Part shown: positions 50,493 through 61,852 of the stretch, piece after piece
Layout: the number at the start of each line of letters is the position of its first letter
Position numbering within the stretch: position 1 is the first letter of the stretch
Assembly: GCA_001455915.2 (NCBI GenBank)
Contig: LNDK02000066.1
Span: forward strand, 5,332,001 to 5,396,000
DNA length: 64,000 nucleotides
Origin: Samsoniella hepiali
Taxonomy: Eukaryota; Ascomycota; Sordariomycetes; Hypocreales; Cordycipitaceae
Direction of reading: 5' to 3'
Position numbers and translations under genes: made by a program
Notes under the pieces: model-generated
The model's database searches: none
What the model was told of the DNA's origin: nothing
The model's input: the letters and a program-made list of their open reading frames with translations, nothing else

Positions 50493-53400
50493 TAAATAGA
50501 GGTCACGGTGGGGAGACTTCAGAGTATTCCTGTTAAAAGGATGCGCTAGGCACTTTTTAGCTGCCGTAATAAGAACCTAATGTAGTTGACAACTCGAACG
50601 AAGGGACGGGAGTCCTTATCCTATAGAAGGACTGGACTGCCGCTCTGATGCCGGAAATTACCTAAAATGAGTGAATAAGGATTGATCACCCGTGATCACC
50701 TACTTTTAGGGGGCGGTAAGAGCCTCTCTATAGAAATTACTCAATAATAACTGTTTGGCAGTTGTGGCGCCCGATAGTGACTGGGGGTTGCCGAGTATGT
50801 TGAGGAACGCACAGATGTTAGGAAGAAAGGGGTAAAAGAATAAAGGCGAAGGCTCTTGACTAAGGTTTCAACTATAGTGATCAATCGCAAAAGTATCAAC
50901 CGACATTTACTTAAGAAAAGACCACCGGTGGACATCAAATACCAACCTCTCGTCATAAGTAACGCCGCTTCTACCTCCCTACCTGTTAAGGCTGACCCTT
51001 TCTCAGGATAATCCTTTAAAGCAATGCGGGATAAACCTGACCTAGGGCCCTTAAGCTAAACCTCATCGGAAAAGCGACACCGGTCGAAGAGCAGGGGACA
51101 AGCAAGAGGTGGAAGGAAGAATCGGTCGAAGAAGAATGGAAAGGAGAGGGAAGACGAAGAAGCTAATAATCAACCACCGACAACGACCAATGATCGTCAG
51201 GCTCCATCTTCGATCCCTTCGGAGGAAGTGCAGGGTGCATTGATGGCCGCTGTCTACCAGGCGTACTACGCAACGCCGGATGAGGCTTTGGTCTTTGATG
51301 GAGAGGATGTGTCGGAGTTCCTAAGGAAGATCGAGAAGCGATTCTAACAGTTCTATGTTAAGGAAGATAATAGATTGGAAGAACTCCTTAGTCGTTGTGT
51401 TAGAAAGACGAAGAAGGAAGTCACGAGGCTGACTTACGGAATGAAATGGAAAGAAGCAAAGGACGCGCTCCGGAACCATTACTTTGCGGATGATGATGAT
51501 CAGAAGCTCACGCCTGAAGATCGCCTCAAGGCGTTCAACACCACTACTCCTGGAGGAACCTACAAGGAAGTATCAGACTGGCTTATAGAACATCGATACT
51601 TGACTGCAAAAGCCGGCAAGAGGTTGATTAATGACACCGCGTAATCACGGGCGATTTGGGCTGCACTCCCAGCAATGATCTATCTGGAAGTGAAGGAAAA
51701 GAATGGTATCTAGGAGAGAGATATTGCTAAGATGAAGTATGAGGACCTCAGGACTATAATCCTCCGATGGGTTGAACCGAGACTTCGAGCTAATGCGGAG
51801 GATAAAGCGCGAAGTGATTAACCTAAGACCACTAAGGAGACTCCAAAGAAGGCTACTAGGCCTACTTTGAAGACTTAGGAAAGGAGCGATGAGGCGATTG
51901 ATGACTTGACGAAGCAAATCCGCGAGCTTAGGATCTGCTACGATAGGCTCCTATAGAAAAAGACGGGCCTTAATAACAGCAAGCGACCAAACTTCAGCAG
52001 AACCACGTCAATTATCAACGTTCAGAACCCGGATTCGGATTCTGATGTGGAGAGCCTGTCGATCAACGCAATGGGATATGATATGAAGTGNACCCTAAAT
52101 TACAGGGGTATAGAGAGTGCTTTGGGGTCTCCTTTGTTTTTAGTTGTTGTTTTGTCAACATAAATAGAGGTCACGGTGGGGAGACTTCAGAGTATTCCTG
52201 TTAAAAGGATGCGCTAGGCACTTTTTAGCTGCCGTAATAAGAACCTAATGTAGTTGACAACTCGAACGAAGGGACGGGAGTCCTTATCCTATAGAAGGAC
52301 TGGACTGCCGCTCTGATGCCGGAAATTACCTAAAATGAGTGAATAAGGATTGATCACCCGTGATCACCTACTTTTAGGGGGCGGTAAGAGCCTCTCTATA
52401 GAAATTACTCAATAATAACTGTTTGGCAGTTGTGGCGCCCGATAGTGACTGGGGGTTGCCGAGTATGTTGAGGAACGCACAGATGTTAGGAAGAAAGGGG
52501 TAAAAGAATAAAGGCGAAGGCTCTTGACTAAGGTTTCAACTATAGTGATCAATCGCAAAAGTATCAACCGACATTTACTTAAGAAAAGACCACCGGTGGA
52601 CATCAAATACCAACCTCTCGTCATAAGTAACGCCGCTTCTACCTCCCTACCTGTTAAGGCTGACCCTTTCTCAGGATAATCCTTTAAAGCAATGCGGGAT
52701 AAACCTGACCTAGGGCCCTTAAGCTAAACCTCATCGGAAAAGCGACACCGGTCGAAGAGCAGGGGACAAGCAAGAGGTGGAAGGAAGAATCGGTCGAAGA
52801 AGAATGGAAAGGAGAGGGAAGACGAAGAAGCTAATAATCAACCACCGACAACGACCAATGATCGTCAGGCTCCATCTTCGATCCCTTCGGAGGAAGTGCA
52901 GGGTGCATTGATGGCCGCTGTCTACCAGGCGTACTACGCAACGCCGGATGAGGCTTTGGTCTTTGATGGAGAGGATGTGTCGGAGTTCCTAAGGAAGATC
53001 GAGAAGCGATTCTAACAGTTCTATGTTAAGGAAGATAATAGATTGGAAGAACTCCTTAGTCGTTGTGTTAGAAAGACGAAGAAGGAAGTCACGAGGCTGA
53101 CTTACGGAATGAAATGGAAAGAAGCAAAGGACGCGCTCCGGAACCATTACTTTGCGGATGATGATGATCAGAAGCTCACGCCTGAAGATCGCCTCAAGGC
53201 GTTCAACACCACTACTCCTGGAGGAACCTACAAGGAAGTATCAGACTGGCTTATAGAACATCGATACTTGACTGCAAAAGCCGGCAAGAGGTTGATTAAT
53301 GACACCGCGTAATCACGGGCGATTTGGGCTGCACTCCCAGCAATGATCTATCTGGAAGTGAAGGAAAAGAATGGTATCTAGGAGAGAGATATTGCTAAGA

Positions 53401-53758
53401 TGAAGTATGAGGACCTCAGGACTATAATCCTCCGATGGGTTGAACCGAGACTTCGAGCTAATGCGGAGGATAAAGCGCGAAGTGATTAACCTAAGACCAC
53501 TAAGGAGACTCCAAAGAAGGCTACTAGGCCTACTTTGAAGACTTAGGAAAGGAGCGATGAGGCGATTGATGACTTGACGAAGCAAATCCGCGAGCTTAGG
53601 ATCTGCTACGATAGGCTCCTATAGAAAAAGACGGGCCTTAATAACAGCAAGCGACCAAACTTCAGCAGAACCACGTCAATTATCAACGTTCAGAACCCGG
53701 ATTCGGATTCTGATGTGGAGAGCCTGTCGATCAACGCAATGGGATATGATATGAAGTG
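50424..53758 (+). repeat. Two apparently identical 1667-bp copies joined by a single N
   Basis: 50424-52090 is repeated at 52092-53758 (offset 1668) with the N at 52091 as the only base between. The copies cover the LTR end, leader and gag start. Open frames inside them are identical on both strands, and I noticed no difference on reading. Confidence 0.9.
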
Positions 53759-56700
53759 TTAGTACTGCTTTGAAGATGGTCTAGGGAAAGGCCATTTCCC
53801 TGATACTTGCCTAATGTTGCTATCCGATAATGCGAAGGGGTTTGCGTTCTACAATTCGTATAAAGGAAACCTCTATATTGGTCTAGGAAGGACTTATCTA
53901 GTGCCCCTAAAGTTGCTCTTTACCTATTAAGGAAAGAAGCCTATTAGGCGTCTGGCAAGAGCGTGGGCGCTGGCGTTCCCGGATTCAGAAGCCGCAGCGG
54001 TTGTAAAGAGGATTGAGAAGGCTGATCACCCGGTGTATCGTGTCGCTAATGAAGACCGAAGAGTGATCGAAGCAATCATGCCAAGACTTAACTATAGGTA
54101 CGCATTCCCAATGCCTAAGCTCCCATCAGATGAGGAGGGCATGAAGACTATGAGTTTGACCTTCGACGATGACGACGAGGGCCCGACACCGGACGTTATG
54201 ACACACAATGTGTCTATAGTCGAGAAACCTCGCAAGCGATCACGCACAAATGAAGATCTTCCAGATGATACTTCGCCAAAGGAAGAGGTGATTAAGGAGA
54301 AGAACTCCTCTGGAAAGGACACTCTCCCGATGAACGCCAAAGCCTATTCAGAAAGGATGGCTTCAGAGCTCCTCTCGAAGAAGCTAAATGTCACCGTTAG
54401 TAAATTGATGCAATTGTTGCCGTTGTTCGCGCGCAAAGTGGCGGAGAAAGCGACTAATGTGGCGGAAGGCACTAATACTATCGCAACTGCTCCTACTCCG
54501 GTGGGACGTCATGATGGAAGCAGTGCGGGTATGAATGTCAATGTGATCTAGGATTTCCTGCGTGATTAACCTGATATCGAGGCTGGATTTGAGTCCTTAG
54601 AGAAAGGACTGTTCGTGAATGCCTTTACGGTGGAACCTCAGACAGCTAGGGCGGGAAACGTCCCTAACAAATTCCCAGCCGCAAGATAAGAACTTCCATT
54701 CTACTATGTGAAGATTAATAACCCAAGTAAACCTACTGTGGAAGCGTTAATCGACTTAGGAGTAGAAGGGAATATTATGAATATTAAGGTAGTAGAACAC
54801 TTTAGGCTGAAGATCACAGAGCGCCGCTCATTCTTAACTGCGTACTTAAACAACCAGGTAGAGATCATTAGCACAGTATAGGTGAGGCTTTATATTGCGA
54901 ATTACTATATTAAGCAGATCATCTATGTGATAAGAGCTGATATATCACTCCCGTGTATATTAGGAATGCCCTTCATATGAGGAGTAAGGTTGACGTTTGA
55001 TCACTCGCTAGAAGATGGTTCTATGCTAGCACACGCGCGATTTGGAAGTAGCCGACTGACATAGGTGGTGGCTAGACTGATGCGATGGACATTAGCACAC
55101 TAAAGAAGTTAGGAATACAACTAAGCGCCCGTCAAAGTAAATTCAATTGTCTTATCCGAACCTGCAGCAAGGCGTCTTATAGTAGTAAAGGATTGCTATA
55201 AAGAGGGCGATGTTGTTGTTTAGATTGCTGAGGATGAAGTTGATGGGGTTATCGACGTGATGCGTTGCATCGGAAACGATGAGCCTCGATCAACCGCACC
55301 TATCGAAGGTATGACTAAAGAAGAGTCCGAGTGACTATCTGAAGGTCTCCGAGTCTTCACACTCTTCAAAAGGAAGGGCGTCAAAGTCCACCCGATTGAT
55401 GAGAGTGATGGAACCACGCCCGAGGGCGACCCGAATTAGTTCCCGAAGAAGTGGGAAGCTATGAAGAGTAAGCTAAAGCCTGGAGGAAAGTACGGAAAAC
55501 TGCTGGTTGGGAAGTTCTCAAGCCTAGAAAAAGGAACTCGCTTAAAGCCTAAGAGACGAGAGCCAATTGAGAAGCAGTTGATCGAGGGTGAACTCACAGA
55601 GGAAGAAAGAGAGCTCTTCTAGGAGATGCTGTTCAATCGAGAAGCGGCACTATCCTGGGATTTCACGGAAAAAGGCGAGCTTAATCCAAATATTGCACCG
55701 CCCCAGACGCTAAAGGTGATCGATCATACGCCTTAGAGAGTGAAGCCTATGCCCATTCCACGAGGACTGATGGAACGCTATGTCGACCTCCTGAAAGCAC
55801 GTCTGGAGGCAAAGGTGTTAGAGGAAAGCCATACACCGTACTGAGGTCCTACATTCCTTGTTATAAAGAAGGACGGCGGTTTGCGGTTAATCAATTTAGC
55901 GACGAAGATCAATGCCATCTCAATTCGCGATGCGAATGTCGGCCCGTCTGCTAAAGAGTTCGCAGAGGACTTCGCGATGTGTATGATTCTATTATTGCTA
56001 GACTTCTTCTCCGGCTACGATTAAGTGACACTTGCGATTACGAGCCGAGATATGACCACTTTCTGGACTCCTATCGGACTCCTCCGAATGTGTACGCTCC
56101 CATAAGGTGCTACGAATTCCGTTGCGCAATTCATGAGGATCATCGTTCGAATCCTTCGGGATATCATTCCTCGTATCTGCAGAGCCTTTCTTGATGACAT
56201 TTGCGTCCGTGGTACTAAAGAGACCTTTGGAAATAAGCTTGCGTACCTAGATGGGAAGCCATTAAAGGGGGTTCGTAAGTATGTGCTTGATCACATCAGA
56301 AACCTTGACCAGGTGCTCCTACGGGTAGAGCTTTTAGGCTGTACGATCTTAGGGAAGAAGAGTTATTAGTGTTAGAAGAGACTCACTATTGTGGGATATG
56401 TCTGTGGCACGAGTGGAAGGAGTCCAGAGGAGGAAAAGGTGCGAAAGGTGCGCGAATGGCCCGATTGCTAGAATCCTAGGGAGGTTCGTGGTTTCCTCGG
56501 AACCTCTAGGTACTATCGACCTTTAATCAAAGACTATGCCACGATTGCTTTGCCATTGATCAAACTGATTCGCAAGAATGCAGTATGGCAATGGACTGGG
56601 GAGGAAAAGGAGGCGATGGAGACCTTAAAGGGGCTTCTAACCTCTGCCCCTATTCTGGTCACACTGGATCTCTCCCCTAGTCACGGATTAGTCATCCTTT

Positions 56701-58712
56701 AGGTGGATTCTAGCCCTACAGGCTGGGGTGCTGTGCTGATGTAAGTCCGAGGAGAAAGGCGGCATCCAATTCGGTATAAGAGCGGTATATGGAAAGATGC
56801 AGAGACTCGGTATGATCAAACGAAGAGAGAATGTCAAGGCCTCTTACGGGCTTTCCAGCGTCTCAAGGCGTACATCTATAGCGTGCGGTTTCTCCTAGAG
56901 ACAGATGCGTTAGTACTAAAGCAGCAGATTGAAGGAGGAGTAGATGATGTGGCGGGCTTATTGATCATGCGATGGCTTAGCTATTTGCGCCTCTTTGACT
57001 TTGATGTACGCTATATCCCTGGGGAGAAGAATGTGGTTGTAGACGCTCTATCACGAAAGCAACCTGGACCGTCAGACATTTTGGAGCGTGACGAAGAACA
57101 GGATCTGGACGAGATTGTGGACCTGGCATTATATGCGCTGAGCATTGATCAACCAGGAAGGATCCTTTCTGAAGACCTGTACACTGACGAGTCAGAAAAG
57201 ATGGCGCGTTTCATACGTACGTTGCAAATGCCTTCCATTCGTGACCCAAAGGAGCGACGCAAGTTCCGGGCAGAGAGTCGGAAATTTATGGTGAAGGACG
57301 GGAAGCTTTGGCGTTTAAGGCGTGATCGAACCCTTCCACCTACATTGGTGATAGAGAAAGACAGTGCCAAGAAGGCTTTGCTTGATGGATGCCACCTAAA
57401 ACTAGGTCACAGAGGAAACAAAGTGACTAGGGATCTGTTAAAGGAAAGGTACTTCTGGCAAGGGATGGATGGAGATATCCAGAAGGCAGTGAAAGCGTGT
57501 GAGGTATGCTAAAAATGGGCTGCGAAGCGCGAGAAAGAACCTGCCATCTCAACGGTACCAATAAGACCTATGGAAAAGGTACATTTTGATTCGCAATATA
57601 TGCCTGATTGCGATGGGATGAAGTTCTTGATGGAAGCCCGTTGTGACCTGACTGGCTGGGTGGAAGCAAAAGCCACTCGCCGTTGCACTTCGGCGGGAAT
57701 GAAGAAGTTCCTCAAGGAGCTGGTATCTCGGTTTGGGGTGTTTCCCAAAGCAGTGATTAATGGCGGTCCAGAATTCAAAGGAGAGCTACCTCAGCTTCTA
57801 AGGGATATTGGCTGCAAGTTGATCACAACTTCCAAGTACAATCCCAGGGCGAACAGACTAGTTGAGGCCGGTCACTTCAGTATTATCTCTACGCTAAGCA
57901 AGATGCACTAAGACACTGGCGAGAAGTGGACGGAGAAACTGGGAATAGCGTTGTTGGTGGACCGAATATCCCTAAGAGCTTCCCATGGTCGGTCACCGTA
58001 CTATTTGCTATACGGACGACCTCCTATCCTTCCAATCGAAGTCGAATACCCAACCTGGAGGTTGATCAACTGGGATTCGGTTGTTTCTACCTAAGACGCG
58101 TATAATACATGGATGCAAGTCCTTAAAAGACGCCCAAAAGATGTGGCAAAGGCGATGCGCAGAGTGGCTGCTTTTAGGAGAAGCCTGGCAGACAGGACAG
58201 ACCGGAATAATCGCCATCGACTAAGAAAGGAGCTATTAATCGATGGACAAATTGTGCTTGCATGGGACTCAGTCCGCGCAATTAATATGTCGCGAGCAGC
58301 GAAAATGAGGCCTCGATGGCATGGCCCATACCGTATACAGAAAAAGGAGGCGCATATAAAGGCGTACAAGCTGGAAACAATGGACGGAATAGAGATTACG
58401 GGCACCTATGCGCATGATCAATTAAAAGCGTTCATCTAGGACGAAGAAGGATGGTGGACAGCTAAGAATGGGGAGGAGTTGTTAAAGAAAGGAGGAGACA
58501 GTGAGGAAGACTCTAAAGAAGAACTCTCGACCGAGGAAGGTTCTGACCCTAATAACCCATCATAGGAAGACGACGACCTTGAAAGCGACAATGCCCGTTT
58601 GGCACCGCCGAAAGCAAGCCGGACACCACTGTCGTTCTCCCAAGGTGGACTGGTGATCGAAATACTAGCTAAGCGTCGAGAGGAACCAGAAAAGAGCCCT
58701 ATTTGCGATTAA
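52911..58712 (+). pseudogene. Retrotransposon gag-pol, single frame with multiple stops
   Basis: One frame carries everything: gag (ALMAAVYQAYYATPDEALVFDGE), a CxxC...H...C knuckle near 53757-53812 with its middle Gln turned to TAG, an acidic linker, a protease (ALIDLGVEGN near 54745), RT (GGLRLINLATKIN; FLDD near 56190), RNase H (DSSPTGWGAVL near 56706; ETDALVLKQQI near 56900), and integrase (HLKLGH...CEVC zinc finger near 57390-57510, FDSQY near 57587, NGGPEF near 57761 where DNGPEF is expected, GPYRI near 58325). No gag/pol frameshift is needed. Stops sit mostly at former Gln or Trp codons, as RIP predicts. The first ATG used here is a choice; the frame is open somewhat further upstream. 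Confidence 0.85.
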
Positions 58713-58976
58713 TCACGCTAGTCTCTTTGCGAGGATATATTTATTAAAATATTTCTTTTGTTTCTGACAGTTTTGCGTGTGGTTGTTTAGCAAAACTGTG
58801 GGGAGGGGTTGATAGTAGTGAGATGGGAAAAGCAATTTATTTGCCAGAAAAAAGAGACACCTATGGAAAAGAGCTAAGTGATTAATTCTGATCGACAGCA
58901 AAAACCACCCCGAAAAGACCGCACGACATATAATTAGGAGCCAAGATGGAGCAGACGTTTGGTCGTACCCTTACGC

Positions 58977-59894
58977 TCACTTTTTCGGTGGAAACAGGCG
59001 TTTGGCGACCTCCTCACGCTCGCTTTCCTTATGCTCTTTGAAAAGCCATTTGTAAAAGCGAGGCGCAGTTGATTGATTAAGTGCCTCTGAAGCCGGGGAG
59101 ACAAATGGAGATACGGACTGAAGTTGTCCAGCCACGGTGTGGTCACCAGGACCCTTATGAGGAGCCACGACTGTAGAATAGCCAACAAAGACGCGGCAAG
59201 AACAGTTAGCGCCCTTATAATGCCAGATGCAATTGGCACACGCTCCACCCATGAAGCCTGGAATAGAGACGCACTCGAAGAAGGGACTCATAACGTAGAC
59301 AGACTTGGAAGTTACCGTCAAAAGGTACGAGGCAGCGCAACGCGCATAAAGACGAGGATTCCGGGTCCCGTGGAAAGCAACAAGAGCTGCTTTGACGTGA
59401 TCAACCCGGAGAGGCAAATGACCAAGGATAGGACCGTAAAGATGGCCTACTTCGGCGGGGATGTACACGTTTCGAAGCGGAAGACTTCTGATCCTTTTGA
59501 TTGCGCTTTCGAGGACAGCATCCGGGTATTAAAAAGAACGCCAAAATGCCGCCTGCTTTTGAGGATTGCCCTCCAAGCTCTCAGAGTATGCGAGCTCAAG
59601 GTATAACGGGATTCTAGAGGGATCACGACCAGCGCCGTTAAGCAGGAAGTAGGAAAGGTGTTGATCGATCTGTCAAGCTATTAGTATGGTTGATCAATGG
59701 GTGATAGAAGGTGTACTCACGTTAAGGAAGAATGTGTGCTTCTTAAAGACTGGGCTGATACTAACCAAACTGTTCATCTTGCTAAGCTTATGAGTTTGGG
59801 TGAAGTCAGAGGCGTCAATCTGTGGCTGAAGTGTTGATCGAGCGTCAGGGAGGTCCTTCGACTGGTAAGGAGGCAAAGCCGTGTTGTCAGGCAT
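58977..59894 (-). pseudogene. Antisense intron-containing gene inside the retrotransposon
   Basis: Exon 1 is 59894-59721 (58 codons, MPDNTALPPYQSKDL...), exon 2 is 59669-58977. The intron has GTGAGT, branch TACTAAT and acceptor ACAG. The only defect is one TAA at 59529-59531, where CAA is likely ancestral (CpA to TpA). Downstream the frame continues 183 codons: VYIPAEVGHLYGPILGHL, then the Cys motif CANCIWHYKGANCSCRVF, then FYKWLFKEHKE and a basic end. The CxxC...CxC motif resembles one seen in uncharacterised Pezizomycotina proteins. It runs opposite to gag-pol, so its intron would not be removed from the element's own genomic transcript. Function unknown. Confidence 0.68.
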
Positions 59895-59935
59895 GATGGG
59901 CGAAGAGATGAAGGAAATTTGATATGTGTGCTGTG

Positions 59936-60040
59936 TGTGGAAGAAGAAGAAGAAGATGAAGAAGAAGAAGACGAGGAAGAGGAAGATGAGAAAGAGGAGA
60001 TGGAGAGATGGAAGATAAAGGAGGAAAAACGAGGGAAGAC
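59936..60040 (+). repeat. GAA/GAG-rich purine tract in the element
   Basis: About 100 bases of nearly pure purine (GAAGAAGATGAAGAAG and variants) just upstream of the antisense gene's start, i.e. in its promoter on the minus strand (pyrimidine-rich, a common feature of fungal promoters). Confidence 0.65.
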
Positions 60041-60135
60041 AGGGGAATTGATATATTTAGTTGATCATTCGGCCACGGCCACTTGCTTTGCTTTCGATGG
60101 TTTTTTGGCGCAACGGTGTTGCGCGGGGAGGATTG

Positions 60136-60576
60136 TGTTGGGCCGAAAGTGGTCAGTCGATGTACCAGGTCGGGGGTGGCAGCCGCCACAGCCTGGTCTT
60201 ACTAGCTATAAGTACTAGAGGTTTCCCGGAACCAAAAGAAAAGAGACATCTTGTTTTTCCCGTTTTTATTTACTTTCTGAAAGTGATCAAATGGATACCC
60301 ATCGATTGGGATACCATACGGTATTTTTGCTATAGCCTTAAGTGGCCTGCACAGCCTCTTCGTCAACCACACCACCACAACAACAACAACACTTGCTACT
60401 TTTGAAGGTAAGAAAATTGCTGACAGGTCGGTAGTGAGTTGATCAACCGCGAAATACACTCCAAATTGAACTTGGATGTGTGGTTGTTGAGAAAAGCGCC
60501 GATTACCACCCCAAATTGCAGGGGTACAGAGAGTGCTTTGGGGTCTCCCTTGTTTTTGGTTGTTGTTTCGTCAACA
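60136..60576 (+). repeat. 3' LTR
   Basis: 441 bp. Ends CGTCAACA at 60576 and is followed by CAATATTC; starts after GGATTG. The LTR with flanks shows ATTGTGTTG / CAACACAAT as a 9-bp terminal inverted repeat. Confidence 0.9.
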
Positions 60577-60637
60577 CAATATTCAACAGCAATCTCCTGT
60601 AGATCTGATTCTCAATCCTTGTTGATAATTGGCAGAG

Positions 60638-60922
60638 ACCCTGGATCTTCTAGCCACCGACCGGCCCAAGGGCGGCTGGCGGTACGTTCTCCGATGGAAG
60701 GGAATCTGTGGCTGCAACACATTCGACGTCTCGTCCGACGCATGCAAAAAGTTTGCCATTTGCTCTGGAAGCCACTCAGTGTGTATCGACTGGCGCAGGC
60801 GCAGAGCGCACTGGATTGACTCCAACGGCCGCATAACCTGCTACACAGTGGACACTGGTTATACTTGTGATTATGCAAAGTGGCGGGCGTGGCCAACAGC
60901 TGAAGTGCCATGCACCTGGTAG
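60638..60922 (+). pseudogene. 5'-truncated Cys-rich protein coding fragment
   Basis: A 94-codon open frame without a start ATG begins after a possible acceptor (GGCAGAG, 60631-60637) only 61 bases from the 3' LTR. It encodes a compact Cys-rich domain with eight cysteines (GICGC, SDACKKFAIC, SVCIDW, RITCY, GYTCDY, VPCTW then stop). That pattern and Trp content look like a secreted disulfide-rich protein. The signal peptide exon is absent, probably cut off by the retroelement; I could not find it left of the 5' LTR. No family recognised. Confidence 0.5.
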
Positions 60923-61852
60923 AGAGGAAGCCGGGGCTTGTTTTTTCTGTACTCTAGCAAAGTCAGCGTCTGATCTCTATAGTGATGTTACAAAGTGTGG
61001 ATTTATACTCTAGTCGTGATTGCTGTGCGCTCCCGGTTTCAGTACCTACCCCAATGCTGTATACAATCGAATGACATAAGTTCTGTACAGTATGCTCAAT
61101 CCGACTGGTGTGGAGCGTACTGGATTTCTGTCAGGGCCCTGTCCTTACGAGATAGTACAAGTAACTTGTCAAACAAAAATTCAAAAAAACAATCTTAGAA
61201 TTTTTGAGGCCCACAATAGTACCATTATCTAGGCTAAGACGATAAATTTGCCGTCTGATGCTATCGCAGTAGGCATACCGAGCTCACACGGCCGAGGAGA
61301 GATAGAGACGATGGCGTGGTCGTTGTATTGAGGACCACTTTTATTAACCGCCTTGGCTGTAGTTTGTAGGTAGGTCCTGGTTTTCGCAGCGCACCATGGA
61401 TGTTGTAGTAAATCTCGGTTCCTTAATGTCTATTATGGCCTTTCAGTGGAACTCGGATTACTTTCTCTCATCATCACAAGTGCTTCCCTAGTAGCGGTAA
61501 TGCGTGTCAACCGAATTTACGCCTTCTGGAACAAGGCCTTCCTTGATGGCTGGAGTAGCTGGAGTAATCCGGGGCCCCGGCCCCGAAGACTACTCCGCTA
61601 GACCGGGGCTATGCGCCGATAACTTGGTGCTTTTTAATGGGCTGGGCATTGGCGACTCGCAATCCCCAAAGTTTGCGGGGAGTCTTGGTTCGCTATTGAA
61701 TTTGCCCGACATCGGATTTTTAGTGCGACGCAAAGCGATTACTTATATGTGGCTTAAGCCGTGTACCTTGATTGCGCTTTTGCCTCCCCCAAACCACACT
61801 CGCTCCCCCCGTTTCGAAGTCTTGAACCGCGCGACCCGATACACAGCCCAAT
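60923..61852. other. Intergenic; promoter region of the amidase gene and a dispersed repeat relic
   Basis: Contains 61075-61145, which resembles 30245-30325. A GC-rich palindromic tract (CCGGGGCCCCGGCCCC) lies near 61569. An open frame at 61504-61878 is not conserved-looking. No gene. Confidence 0.45.

Larger units (their letters stand above)
50052..60576 (+). mobile_element. Ty3/gypsy-type LTR retrotransposon, RIP-mutated, with assembly duplication
   Basis: Flanked by two 441-bp LTRs beginning TGTTGGGCCG and ending GTCAACA. Domain order in the + strand: gag with zinc knuckle, protease, reverse transcriptase, RNase H, integrase, which is Ty3/gypsy order. A purine-rich tract (GCGCGGGGAGGA) precedes the 3' LTR. 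Sense coding is one frame with many TAG/TAA stops at former CAG, CAA or TGG codons. After the integrase an antisense gene is present. Correcting for the duplicated segment with N at 52091, the real element is about 8.86 kb. No 5-bp target-site duplication is evident. Confidence 0.9.

Noticed and set aside
50741..53585. Short minus-strand frames repeated twice in the left part of the retroelement
   Set aside because: They are complements of the leader and gag region, duplicated by the assembly artefact.
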